Shown piece after piece: positions 36,880 through 44,422 of a stretch of DNA of 44,893 nucleotides. A program made the translations under genes and the position numbers. Location of the stretch: assembly GCA_003045825.1 (NCBI GenBank), contig PZPA01000007.1, positions 1-44,893 of the forward strand, in the 5' to 3' direction. Source of the stretch: Bacteroidota bacterium (lineage in GTDB: Bacteria > Bacteroidota > Bacteroidia > Flavobacteriales > Schleiferiaceae). The notes under the pieces are model-generated. The model saw nothing but the letters and a program-made list of their open reading frames with translations. It was not told where the DNA came from and made no database searches. Within the stretch, counting starts at the first letter, position 1; every line of letters starts with the position of its first letter.

Positions 36880-37917
36880 ATGGCTGAAAATAAATCACTT
36901 TTCCTTTGGAACGGCCGCAGTTATTCTGCTGCTGAGTTTGTTGATTTACAGGGTGTTACCGAATATGTTGTTGCTGTTCAAAGCGCCCTGAAATTTTGCA
37001 TAAGTCAAGCAACAGAGTGGACGCTAGAGACCAGCGGTTCGACCGGTTCGCCAAAAGCAATCGCTTTGACGCGCGCGATGATTTATGGATCGGCCCGTGC
37101 TACGCTGGACAGGTTTGAACTGGTTCCTGGTTCTACTGCGGCATTGGTTTTACCAGCAAAATATATTGGCGGCTTCATGATGGTCGTTCGCGCTTACATA
37201 GGCCAACTTACTTTGCATTTGTGTGAGCCTCGGGCTTTGCCACATGTTCCGGAAGGACTGGACTTTGTTCCAATGACCCCCGCCCAGTTTGTTGCAATAC
37301 AAGAAGCTGGAAAGCAACTTAAGGTGAACACCGTATTGTTAGGGGGGAGTGCACTGCCTGCGCGATACGATACCTCGAGTTATCCTGGTGTATGTATAGG
37401 ATATGGAATGACAGAAACCGCTTCGCACATTGCTTTACGTCCACTGGGCAGTGCGGTTTATACCGCAGTAGGGGCGACAGAATTTTCTTTAAATGTTGAT
37501 GAATGCCTATGTGTTTCTGCGCCGCATCTAGGAATAGCGCAGCTACAAACTCAAGATCGTGTGCGATTGCTCGATAAGAAACGATTTCATTATGAAGGTC
37601 GATTGGATCATGTGATTAACTCCGGAGGAATCAAACTTCACCCGGAAAAATTCGAGTCTGTTTGTGATGTACACGGTATTCAGGCGGTCATGAGCTCAAG
37701 GGAACACGAACGGTATGGTCAAGTGCCGGTCATGGTATTGCGCGCGATGGATGATGTTAAAGGTCTCAAAAAGGCCTTGCGTCATTGGGAGGGAACGGCG
37801 ATGCCCAAAGAAGCTTGTATTGTCGCAGAATCGCCACTGTTGGAGAACGGGAAATTGGACCGATTAAAGCTGCAGTCTTTTATTAAATCACATCCGGATC
37901 GCCTTTTCCGGCTCTAA
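36880..37917 (+). CDS. menE: o-Succinylbenzoate-CoA ligase (short Bacteroidota form)
   Basis: MenE activates o-succinylbenzoate to its CoA ester (EC 6.2.1.26). It has the adenylate-forming motifs TSGSTGSPKAIAL (P-loop), GYGMTETASHIAL, and YEGRLDHVINSGGIKLHP (hinge and core), then a C-terminal lysine in LENGKLDRLKL. At 345 residues it lacks much of the N-terminal domain of typical 450-490 residue enzymes. Short MenE proteins occur in this phylum. It begins 38 bp from the divergent TonB receptor and overlaps the convergent Sua5-like gene by 35 bp. Loss of the N-terminal part could mean altered activity, but all core motifs are present. Confidence 0.9.
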   Translation: MAENKSLFLWNGRSYSAAEFVDLQGVTEYVVAVQSALKFCISQATEWTLETSGSTGSPKAIALTRAMIYGSARATLDRFELVPGSTAALVLPAKYIGGFMMVVRAYIGQLTLHLCEPRALPHVPEGLDFVPMTPAQFVAIQEAGKQLKVNTVLLGGSALPARYDTSSYPGVCIGYGMTETASHIALRPLGSAVYTAVGATEFSLNVDECLCVSAPHLGIAQLQTQDRVRLLDKKRFHYEGRLDHVINSGGIKLHPEKFESVCDVHGIQAVMSSREHERYGQVPVMVLRAMDDVKGLKKALRHWEGTAMPKEACIVAESPLLENGKLDRLKLQSFIKSHPDRLFRL

Positions 37918-38500
37918 GCAGTACAGGTATTGCTCCACTGAGGTCAATAACTGTTGAGGGAACATTATCACCCCAGCCACCGTCTATCATAAAATCAGCG
38001 AGATGCGCATAGGTCGCAGCGATTTCATCTGGATCAGTAGGGTACTGAATGATTTCATCGTCGTGGTGTAATGAAGCGGATGCTAAAGGTCGACCTAATG
38101 CCTCACACAATGCCATTACAATAGGGTGGTCCGGAATACGAATACCAATAGTTTTTCGCTTTTGTCCAAGTTTCCGTGCTAAGGCGATGTTCGCTTCTAA
38201 TACCATAGTATAGGGACCGGGCAGACAGCGTTTTAATAGTTTGAAAGTTCCTCCGTCAAGGCTTTGTGTATATTCTGATACCTGACTAAGATTGGTGAAG
38301 AGAAAAGAAAATTCAGCTGCTTTTACCGATTCTTTTTTGATTTTTGCCAGTTTTTCCATGGCCAAGGGATGCTGAAAATCGCCTGCAACTGCGTAAACAC
38401 TGTCGGTAGGGATAATAGCAATCTCACCCCGCTTAAAACGCTCCACACATTCCGTAATGGTTTGCGCGTTTATACTTTCTGGATAAATAGAATAAATCAC
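37883..38500 (-). CDS. Sua5/YciO/YrdC-family protein, probable threonylcarbamoyl-AMP synthase
   Basis: The 205-residue protein matches the YrdC/YciO domain: IIPTDSVYAVAGDFQHP near the N-terminus, KRCLPGPYTMVL, and GIRIPDHPIVMALCEALGRPLASASLH. Sua5/TsaC makes threonylcarbamoyl-AMP for t6A at position 37 of ANN-decoding tRNAs; YciO-type paralogues have less clear roles. SASLHHDDE differs from the usual SANxSG stretch of Sua5, so YciO is a real alternative. Its 3' end overlaps menE by 35 bp on the opposite strand. Confidence 0.85.
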   Translation of the reverse strand: MIYSIYPESINAQTITECVERFKRGEIAIIPTDSVYAVAGDFQHPLAMEKLAKIKKESVKAAEFSFLFTNLSQVSEYTQSLDGGTFKLLKRCLPGPYTMVLEANIALARKLGQKRKTIGIRIPDHPIVMALCEALGRPLASASLHHDDEIIQYPTDPDEIAATYAHLADFMIDGGWGDNVPSTVIDLSGAIPVLLRAGKGDPDVI

Positions 38501-38526
38501 GACGCTGTCAATTTATATTAAGATAC

Positions 38527-38553
38527 AAAAAAGCCCCGCTATTAGCGAGGCTT
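38527..38553 (-). terminator. Terminator after transaldolase
   Basis: On the minus strand AAGCCTCGCT pairs with AGCGGGGCTT around a 3-nt loop (one mismatch), followed by a run of six T (38532-38527). It lies 29 bp after the tal stop and separates tal from the Sua5-like gene. Confidence 0.82.
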
Positions 38554-38581
38554 TCCTAAAACTATAAGTTACGAATAGGTA

Positions 38582-39238
38582 TTAGCTGTTTGCTTTTGCG
38601 TGATCCGCTAAAAACTTCGCCAAACCGATATCTGTTAGCGGGTGCTTCAATAATGCTTCCATTGCGCTCAAAGGACCCGTCATCACATCTGCGCCAATCT
38701 CAGCACACTGTATAATGTGCATTGGGTGACGAACAGATGCCGCAAGAATTTCTGTACCGAAGTCGTAGTTGTCAAAAATGATGCGAATGCTTTCGATCAA
38801 ATCCAAACCATCGGTTGAGATATCATCCAAACGTCCAATGAATGGACTCACGTATGTTGCGCCAGCTTTTGCCGCCATCAGTGCTTGACCCGCAGAGAAG
38901 ATCAGCGTGCAGTTTGTCTTGATGCCTTTGTCAGAGAAGTATTTCAATGCTTTCACACCGTCTTTGATCATTGGTATCTTAACTACAATTTTTTCGTCCA
39001 ATGCGGCTAATTCTTCACCTTCCTTGATCATGCCTTCATAATCCGTTGAGATCACTTCTGCACTTACGTCACCGTCAACAATGGCACAGATCGCCTTGTA
39101 GTGTGCTTTCACATTTGCGTCGCCGCTAATGCCTTCTTTAGCCATCAATGATGGGTTCGTAGTTACCCCGTCTAGGACGCCTAGTTCTTGGGCTTCTTGA
39201 ATCTGTGCTAGATTTGCAGTGTCGATGAAGAATTTCAT
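38582..39238 (-). CDS. tal: Transaldolase, short TalB/FSA-like type
   Basis: This 218-residue enzyme belongs to the short transaldolase / fructose-6-phosphate aldolase group. It has FFIDTANL at the start, [13 protein letters not shown], the Schiff-base lysine K87 in [22 protein letters not shown], and ILAASVRHP. It transfers dihydroxyacetone units in the pentose phosphate pathway; aldolase activity cannot be ruled out. The frame is open to 39319, but that would run into the SRP RNA gene, and a -7 box sits at 39265-39272, so the ATG at 39238 is chosen. The gene is monocistronic and ends in its own terminator. Confidence 0.94.
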   Translation of the reverse strand: MKFFIDTANLAQIQEAQELGVLDGVTTNPSLMAKEGISGDANVKAHYKAICAIVDGDVSAEVISTDYEGMIKEGEELAALDEKIVVKIPMIKDGVKALKYFSDKGIKTNCTLIFSAGQALMAAKAGATYVSPFIGRLDDISTDGLDLIESIRIIFDNYDFGTEILAASVRHPMHIIQCAEIGADVMTGPLSAMEALLKHPLTDIGLAKFLADHAKANS

Positions 39239-39264
39239 GTATGTGAGATATATTGTTTGTTGAG

Positions 39265-39272
39265 CAAAAGTA
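39265..39272 (-). promoter_or_regulatory. tal: Candidate -7 promoter box for tal
   Basis: The minus strand reads TACTTTTG, identical to the box before metK and matching TAnnTTTG. The predicted start near 39261 gives a 22-nt leader to the ATG at 39238. No TTG is seen at the right distance. Confidence 0.5.
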
Positions 39273-39304
39273 CGTCTTTCCTCAAAATTTAGGGCACAAA
39301 AAAT

Positions 39305-39400
39305 GGGCAAGCTACTCACATCACACCGCTACGACCAATTACCCTTGCTGCGTTCCCGCCCTGGGGGATTCACCAGGAGCTGGTTGTGTGAGACTTGCCC
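39305..39400 (-). ncRNA. ffs: Signal recognition particle RNA (small bacterial type, 4.5S-like)
   Basis: The 96-nt minus-strand transcript has ends GGGCAAG and CTTGCCC that pair (7 bp), further pairing of CTCACA with TGTGAG, and the conserved SRP core. The core contains GGCGGGAACGCAGCAAGGG: a GGAA tetraloop closed by GCG/CGC, then the GCAGCAAGG strand of the symmetric and asymmetric loops bound by Ffh. The RNA is followed by six T (39303-39298). A -7 box stands 4 nt upstream. The RNA acts with Ffh in co-translational membrane targeting. Recognised by eye from these conserved elements. Confidence 0.93.
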
Positions 39401-39404
39401 AACG

Positions 39405-39436
39405 CAAAGTTACATCAACTAACCGCGCGAGACCAA
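39405..39436 (-). promoter_or_regulatory. ffs: Promoter of the SRP RNA gene
   Basis: The minus strand carries TTG (39436-39434), 21 nt of spacer and a perfect -7 box TAACTTTG (39412-39405). The predicted transcript start at about 39401 coincides with the first base of the folded SRP RNA at 39400, which supports both calls. Confidence 0.72.
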
Positions 39437-39449
39437 TGAATTTTAACAA

Positions 39450-39479
39450 TTTTTAATCGGACCGCGTAGCCTATATTTG
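39450..39479 (+). promoter_or_regulatory. Promoter of the DUF4199-glycosyltransferase operon
   Basis: A perfect -7 box TATATTTG lies at 39472-39479, with TTT at the -33 position (39450-39452) and a 19-nt spacer. The predicted start near 39483 gives a leader of about 38 nt to the ATG at 39521. It is back to back with the ffs promoter. Confidence 0.6.
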
Positions 39480-39520
39480 TAGTCAACGATTGCCTCTTAA
39501 ACTGCAAAACAACACCGAAA

Positions 39521-40063
39521 ATGGGACAAGAAATTGAAATCATGAAGGACAAGGGTAAACAACTCGCCTTCATTGTAATAGCGTTAGGACTTCTTATGTT
39601 TTTGTGGAGTTACCTGGGTGATCCTACCTTTCTCTTCAAATTTTGGTGGGTAGGTATTTTATATCAGTGGATTCTTCCGATTGGTTTAGCTATTTACGCT
39701 GTGGCCAAAGCAAAGCAGTCGCTCGATGGTTTCATCTCGTTCAAAGGAGCATTAGGTACTTCTGCAATAGGTTTGATTTTAGGAACAGCCGTAGTTGTGT
39801 TGTTTAATGCATTGATGTACAATGTTGTAGATCCGGATTTCAAGGATATGATGGAAGAAAAAACCATTGAGTTCACGGTCCAGTTCATGGAGCGGATGGG
39901 AGCTGATAAAGCACAAATTTCGGAGGGCGTTTCCCAATTAAAAGAGCGCAATCAGTTTGGTTTTAAAGCCCAAATCATGGGCTTAACGTTTATTAGCATC
40001 TATTATTTGGTGATCAGTATAGTAGTGGCTGCAGCCATGAAAAAAGACGAACCTGTAGTCTAA
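39521..40063 (+). CDS. DUF4199 membrane protein
   Basis: This 180-residue membrane protein has about four helices (LAFIVIALGLLMFLWSYL, WILPIGLAIYAVA, GALGTSAIGLILGTAVVVLF, IYYLVISIVVAAAM) and an amphipathic acidic loop in the middle (MEEKTIEFTVQFMERM). It fits the DUF4199 family, which is largely restricted to Bacteroidota and has no known function. It precedes a DPM1-like glycosyltransferase by 6 bp, an order common in the phylum, so a role near polyprenyl-linked sugar metabolism is possible but only by context. A second ATG at 39542 (MKDKGKQ) is an alternative start. Confidence 0.85.
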   Translation: MGQEIEIMKDKGKQLAFIVIALGLLMFLWSYLGDPTFLFKFWWVGILYQWILPIGLAIYAVAKAKQSLDGFISFKGALGTSAIGLILGTAVVVLFNALMYNVVDPDFKDMMEEKTIEFTVQFMERMGADKAQISEGVSQLKERNQFGFKAQIMGLTFISIYYLVISIVVAAAMKKDEPVV

Positions 40064-40069
40064 AACACG

Positions 40070-41035
40070 ATGAGCATATTAGATCTGAGCATAGTTATCC
40101 CTCTATTTAACGAGGACGAGAGTTTACCGGAGTTGACCCAGTGGATTTCGCGTGTCATGGACCGCGAGGGCTATACCTACGAAATCATTTTTGTCAACGA
40201 CGGCTCTACCGATAACAGCTGGCAGGTCATCCAGGAACTTCGCGCGGAAAATGCCAACGTCAAGGCCATTTCATTCCGCCGCAACCAAGGCAAAAGCGCG
40301 GGCTTGAATCAAGGATTTAAAGCGGCTTCAGGCCAGGTAGTCATCACCATGGACGCCGACCTTCAGGACAGCCCGGAGGAAATTCCAGAATTGCGTAAAA
40401 TGATTTTGGAAGAGGGCTACGATTTGGTAAGTGGCTGGAAGCAGAAGCGTTACGATCCGCTGACCAAGACCATTCCGACGAAGCTTTTCAATGCTGCGAC
40501 CCGCCGCATATCCAAGATAAAGCTCAATGACTTTAATTGTGGTTTAAAAGCCTACCGCCTTGAGGTGGTGCATAATATTGAAGTCTACGGCGAGATGCAC
40601 CGCTACATTCCGTTTTTGGCTAAAAACAAAGGATTTGGCAAGATCGGGGAGAAGGTAGTGCAGCACCAGGCCCGTAAATATGGCACGACTAAGTTTGGTT
40701 TAGATCGATTCATCAATGGCTTTCTCGACCTGGCCACCCTAGCGGTGATGGGCAAGTTTGGTCGCCGTCCTATGCACTTTTTCGGCGCTGCCGGAACGCT
40801 TATGTTTACCTTGAGCATCGCCCTGTTGGCCTACCTTGGTGGGTACAAGCTTTGGGCGCTGAGCGCTGGGATAGAGGCCCGATTAATTACTGAAAATCCA
40901 CTCTTCTACATCCTCCTGGCCCTGACCATTATGGGGGTTCAACTCTTCGGCGTGGGATTCATTGCCGAGTTGTTGTTGCGCGAGAGCAATAAGAAGCACG
41001 ATTACACGATCAACGATAAAATAGGTTTGGATTAA
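40070..41035 (+). CDS. Family 2 glycosyltransferase, polyprenyl-phosphate sugar transferase-like
   Basis: This 321-residue GT2 enzyme resembles dolichyl-phosphate mannose synthase and GtrB. It has SIVIPLFNEDESLPEL, FVNDGSTDNSW, the metal-binding DADLQDSP, and DFNCGLKAYR with RYIPFLAKNKG. Two C-terminal transmembrane segments follow (about 230-250 and 270-300). It probably moves a sugar from a nucleotide donor onto a polyprenyl phosphate at the inner membrane. Its stop overlaps the start of a second GT2 gene by one base (TAATG). Base composition is richer in G and C than the genes before 39 kb. Confidence 0.92.
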   Translation: MSILDLSIVIPLFNEDESLPELTQWISRVMDREGYTYEIIFVNDGSTDNSWQVIQELRAENANVKAISFRRNQGKSAGLNQGFKAASGQVVITMDADLQDSPEEIPELRKMILEEGYDLVSGWKQKRYDPLTKTIPTKLFNAATRRISKIKLNDFNCGLKAYRLEVVHNIEVYGEMHRYIPFLAKNKGFGKIGEKVVQHQARKYGTTKFGLDRFINGFLDLATLAVMGKFGRRPMHFFGAAGTLMFTLSIALLAYLGGYKLWALSAGIEARLITENPLFYILLALTIMGVQLFGVGFIAELLLRESNKKHDYTINDKIGLD

Positions 41036-42063
41036 TGGCCCACGCTGCCACTTCCCCAAAGTATGCGTTGATTTCTCCGACGTTCAAGCGCCCGGATGAA
41101 GTCACTGAATTCCTCCAAAGCCTCACCGCCTTGGACTACCCGCAAAGTGGTTTTGAAATCATCTTAGGAGACGGTACCCCGGGGGATGAATTACGACCAG
41201 AATTGGCCCCTTATCTGGACCAATTACCGCTTCAAATTTATTACGAGGAATACCTGCCCGTCTCGGATGCCCGCAACCGCGCAGCCTCCTTGGCCACGGC
41301 CCAGTATTTCATCTTCCTCGACAGCGATTGCATCATCCCGCCCGGCTACCTCCGCGCCATTGATGCCTTCCTCGAAACACACCCGGACACCACGCTCTTC
41401 GGCGGTCCCGATGCGGCCTCAGCCGACTTCACTGACCTTCAAAAAGCCATCAACTTTTCGATGACCAGCTTCCTCACCACCGGAGGCATACGCGGCGGCA
41501 AAAACACGCTGACCTCATACCAACCGCGCGGCTTTAACATGGGCATGAGTGCCGAACTCTTCCGCTCGGTAGGGGGCTATGACGAAAACTTCGTTTGTGG
41601 CGAAGATGTCGAGCTCAGCCTCCGCCTTCAAAAAGCAAGCGCCATCAGCCGATTCATTCCCGAAGCCCACGTGTACCACAAGCGCCGCGCCACGCTCAAG
41701 CAATTCCGCCGCCAGGTCTTTCGCTTCGGCGCTGCCCGTCCTTTGCTTGCCAAGGCACACCCGGGCAACCTTAAATTGACCCACCTCTTTCCGCTAGTCT
41801 TCACTCTCTACCGCCACCTTACGGCCATCCTTGCGCTCGTGGGTATCTTCTATTTCCACGAGAGCGTGTACGTTATGCCGTTCGCACTCTATGTACTCTA
41901 CATGATTGCGGTCTTTATTAGCGCCCTTTCCAAAGAGGGCCTCGCCGTCGCCGTCCTGGCCGTACAAACTACTCATACGATGAATGAAGGGTATGGCATT
42001 GGATTCCTGCGCAACTTCATCGAGGTCTACCTAAAGGGCAACCCTAAGGGCATCAAACTTTAA
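41035..42063 (+). CDS. Family 2 glycosyltransferase with C-terminal membrane helices
   Basis: This 342-residue GT2 protein has ALISPTFKRPDEVTEFLQSL at the start, the nucleotide-sugar metal motif DSDCIIPPGYL, and the acceptor/catalytic region GGYDENFVCGEDVELSLRL. The C-terminus carries hydrophobic helices (about 255-300). It probably acts with the upstream transferase in building a surface glycan. The sugar and acceptor are unknown. The gene is strongly C-rich: 38 of 60 bases are G or C in 41341-41400, clearly above the men genes. Confidence 0.9.
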   Translation: MAHAATSPKYALISPTFKRPDEVTEFLQSLTALDYPQSGFEIILGDGTPGDELRPELAPYLDQLPLQIYYEEYLPVSDARNRAASLATAQYFIFLDSDCIIPPGYLRAIDAFLETHPDTTLFGGPDAASADFTDLQKAINFSMTSFLTTGGIRGGKNTLTSYQPRGFNMGMSAELFRSVGGYDENFVCGEDVELSLRLQKASAISRFIPEAHVYHKRRATLKQFRRQVFRFGAARPLLAKAHPGNLKLTHLFPLVFTLYRHLTAILALVGIFYFHESVYVMPFALYVLYMIAVFISALSKEGLAVAVLAVQTTHTMNEGYGIGFLRNFIEVYLKGNPKGIKL

Positions 42064-42087
42064 CTCATACCTACACCACCATCCGCC

Positions 42088-42459
42088 ATGGCCACACACG
42101 CAACTCCCGAACATCACGCCCGCGTCGCGGCACTTACCTTCGCCGGTGTCTATCCGCACTACGTTGCCAAAGTCGAAAAGAAGGGCAGGAGTGAGGCCGA
42201 GCTGCTCGAGGTGATCCAATGGCTCACGGGCTATTCCCAGGCCGATCTGGACCGCCATATGGCCGCTAAATCTACGTTCCAAACCTTCTTCGATGAGGCG
42301 GCTCTTCACGCGAATGCCCACCTGATCACCGGCACCATTTGTGGCTACAAGATTCAAGACCTCGACAATGAGCTCACGCGTGCGGTGCGCTACTTGGACA
42401 AGCTCGTAGATGAATTGGCCAAAGGGCGTCCCATGGCGAAAATCCTTCGCGGTTCATAA
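42088..42459 (+). CDS. DUF2200 family protein
   Basis: This 123-residue protein matches DUF2200: VAALTFAGVYPHYVAKVEKKGRS-like N-terminus (AGVYPHYVAKVEKKGRS), VIQWLTGYSQADLD, TFQTFFDEA, LITGTICGYKI and the end YLDKLVDELAKGRPMAKIL. The family is small, soluble and of unknown function, widespread in bacteria and often horizontally mobile. It lies 24 bp after the glycosyltransferase on the same strand and 69 bp before the recombinase, and shares their C-rich composition. Confidence 0.88.
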   Translation: MATHATPEHHARVAALTFAGVYPHYVAKVEKKGRSEAELLEVIQWLTGYSQADLDRHMAAKSTFQTFFDEAALHANAHLITGTICGYKIQDLDNELTRAVRYLDKLVDELAKGRPMAKILRGS

Positions 42460-42528
42460 GCGCAACTTTTCCACATTTCTTGGAGGTTTAAGGCGCTGGG
42501 CCCAATTTATTTGGACAACCCCCAGCTC

Positions 42529-43701
42529 ATGTCCAACCCGAAACATTTTGTCATTACTGTCGGCGATTACCGCGATTACCGTGGCCGATTCTTTTCGCTA
42601 CGCACCCCGTTCCACCGCCCCTTAAACCGTGCCCTTCACCGCATTGGTGCCGCTTGGGAAGCCGATATCAAGTGCTGGATCTTGCTCTATAACAAAGAAA
42701 ATTGGCGCAACCTCCAAACCCTCGCCGCAGAGTTTGGCACCCTCGAAGTGCTCACACGCCGCCCACTCTCAACTAAAATCCAACGCGCACACAACGCTGC
42801 CACCTTAGAATATCTCGAAGCCTACCAGCAGATGCTCTATGCCCGTGGCTATGCCCAAAACACCATCAATTCCTACATCAACCTCATCTCACCACTGCTC
42901 ACCGCTCTGGATCCTACCCGCCCCAAAGACTACACCCTCGCCCAAATCAACTCCTACCGCGCCACCAATCTCTTCCGCATGGCCAACAGCACCCAACGCC
43001 AATTCGTCGGTGCCCTCAAACTCCTCTTGTCCCTAAACAACAACCCCCTAAACCCCACCACGCTCGTTCGCCCGCGCCCTTTGAAGCACAAACCCAAGGT
43101 CCTCGCCATCGAACAAGTCCTGAAGATGATCGCCGGCACCCTCAACCTCAAGCACCGTCTGATCATCAGTATGTTGTATTCGTGCGGCCTGCGTCGCGGA
43201 GAAATCATCCACCTAAAATGCTCCGACCTTAACCTCGAGCGCAGCATCGTCCACATTCGCGATGCCAAATGGGATAAAGACCGTCTCTTGCCCTTGCCCC
43301 AAAGTTTGCTTCCGCTGCTCAAGGAATACCTCCATTTCTACCGCCCCAAAACCTTCCTCTTTGAAGGACAAAAAACGCCACAATACAGTTCGACCTCTAT
43401 CGCCAATATCGTAAAGCGCTCTGCCAAACGGGCCGGTATCCACCAACGGGTTACCCCACACATGCTGCGCCACAGCTATGCCACCCACCTTCTCGAGAAG
43501 GGTGTTGACTTACGCCACATCCAAGAACTGCTCGGTCATAGTAAAATAGATACCACAACCATTTACACCCACGTAGCCAAAAACAGCACCCTACGTATTG
43601 AGAGCCCCCTTGATACAGCAGTGCGCGACCAACTCGCCTCACGCAACAACCTAGGGGAGGGTGCCTCGGGAACTTCCACAGAAATTCAATTGGATAAGTA
43701 A
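42529..43701 (+). CDS. Tyrosine recombinase (XerC/D-like) with an extra N-terminal arm
   Basis: This 390-residue site-specific recombinase has a complete catalytic set: R222 in GLRRGE, H311 and R314 in HMLRHSYATHL, H337 in LLGHSKID and nucleophile Y346 in TIYTHV. Before the SAM-like core-binding domain (about 90-175, AYQQMLYARGYAQNTINSY) lies an extra arm of about 80 residues (FFSLRTPFHRPLNR, IGAAWEADIKCWIL) not present in XerC/XerD. Such arms occur in integrases of mobile elements in this phylum; the resemblance to a HARP-like fold is only an impression. The ATG at 42529 is preferred over a TTG at 42511. The gene is very C-rich, unlike the toxin-antitoxin genes right after it. Confidence 0.93.
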   Translation: MSNPKHFVITVGDYRDYRGRFFSLRTPFHRPLNRALHRIGAAWEADIKCWILLYNKENWRNLQTLAAEFGTLEVLTRRPLSTKIQRAHNAATLEYLEAYQQMLYARGYAQNTINSYINLISPLLTALDPTRPKDYTLAQINSYRATNLFRMANSTQRQFVGALKLLLSLNNNPLNPTTLVRPRPLKHKPKVLAIEQVLKMIAGTLNLKHRLIISMLYSCGLRRGEIIHLKCSDLNLERSIVHIRDAKWDKDRLLPLPQSLLPLLKEYLHFYRPKTFLFEGQKTPQYSSTSIANIVKRSAKRAGIHQRVTPHMLRHSYATHLLEKGVDLRHIQELLGHSKIDTTTIYTHVAKNSTLRIESPLDTAVRDQLASRNNLGEGASGTSTEIQLDK

Positions 43702-43719
43702 ACTAATTAGTTAACTTTG
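43690..43719 (+). promoter_or_regulatory. Promoter of the HigBA-type pair
   Basis: TTG (43690-43692), exactly 19 nt, then TAACTTTG (43712-43719): a full match to the Bacteroidota -33/-7 consensus. It lies over the 3' end of the recombinase gene and the 20-bp gap, so the toxin-antitoxin pair has its own promoter. The predicted start is about 43723, at the GTG start codon of the toxin. Confidence 0.72.
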
Positions 43720-43721
43720 TT

Positions 43722-44054
43722 GTGGTAAGAAACGTCCGTATCTATTCCTTTTCATTCGTCGAGTTTTATCGATCTCAAGAACCCAAGGTTCAACAAAAAA
43801 TTGAGTTTGTTATTGATTTGATTCGCTACGAACGTGCAGTGCCTACGAAGTTTTTCAAGCGACTGCAGAACACAAAAGGGTTGTATGAGGTGCGCGTTAT
43901 CACCCCGCATAAAAGCATCAGAATCCTGTGTTTTTTGGATGAAGGAAATTCTGTAATACTAACCAATGGCTTCATAAAAAAGACACAAAAGACCCCAAAA
44001 AGACAAATAGCCACCGCACAACGACTAAGAGATGAATACTACTCCGACAAATAA
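43722..44054 (+). CDS. higB: HigB/RelE-type toxin (phage Gp49-like family)
   Basis: This 110-residue protein matches the Gp49/HigB ribonuclease toxin family: KFFKRLQNTKGLYEVRV, SIRILCFLDEGNSVILTNGF and the basic KKTQKTPKRQIATAQ near the end. HigB-type toxins cut mRNA, usually at the ribosome. The start is a GTG with no later methionine in the whole protein, so no alternative ATG exists. It comes before the antitoxin, the order typical of HigBA, and overlaps it by 23 bp. Composition is AT-richer (24 of 60 G/C in 43801-43860) than the recombinase upstream. Confidence 0.9.
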   Translation: MVRNVRIYSFSFVEFYRSQEPKVQQKIEFVIDLIRYERAVPTKFFKRLQNTKGLYEVRVITPHKSIRILCFLDEGNSVILTNGFIKKTQKTPKRQIATAQRLRDEYYSDK

Positions 44055-44346
44055 GAAAATCAACCTCATTTCATTTGAGGAACTGATCGAGGACAAATAC
44101 GGAACATTAGGAACGCCGTCCCGTGAAAAGTTTGAAACCGATGCACTTGCATTTCGATTGGGTGTAATGCTGAAAGAAGCTCGAAAATCGGCCAATTTGA
44201 CCCAAGAAGAACTCGCCCTGCGCACCGGAACCAAAAAGAGCTACATTTCCCGTATAGAAAGAGGCTTGAGCGATATCCAGATGTCCACCTATTTCAAACT
44301 CATAGAAATAGGCCTGGGCAAGCGATTGAATATTTCCATTGCTTAG
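44032..44346 (+). CDS. higA: XRE-family antitoxin (HigA-like)
   Basis: This 104-residue protein has a helix-turn-helix of the XRE type (about 43-100; LGVMLKEARKSANLTQEELA, GTKKSYISRIERGLSD) and an N-terminal segment that may contact the toxin (LISFEELIEDKYG). HigA antitoxins neutralise HigB and repress their shared promoter. The start ATG at 44032 overlaps the toxin gene by 23 bp. The target operator would be around 43690-43722; no clear inverted repeat was noticed there. Confidence 0.9.
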   Translation: MNTTPTNKKINLISFEELIEDKYGTLGTPSREKFETDALAFRLGVMLKEARKSANLTQEELALRTGTKKSYISRIERGLSDIQMSTYFKLIEIGLGKRLNISIA

Positions 44347-44422
44347 CTCTAAAGGTTGCTGATAAAAGTCTTATCTTTCTAGGGCCCAACGGGGGATGTA
44401 CTAGTATTAACCAAACCATAAC

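Noticed and set aside
39253-39456. A 67-codon plus-strand frame, and the 5' extension of tal to 39319
   Set aside because: Both run into or over the SRP RNA gene and its promoter; the tal extension also covers tal's own -7 box.
42507-42514. TTTATTTG as a -7 box for the recombinase
   Set aside because: Mismatch at the conserved A and a 23-nt spacer to the nearest TTG.
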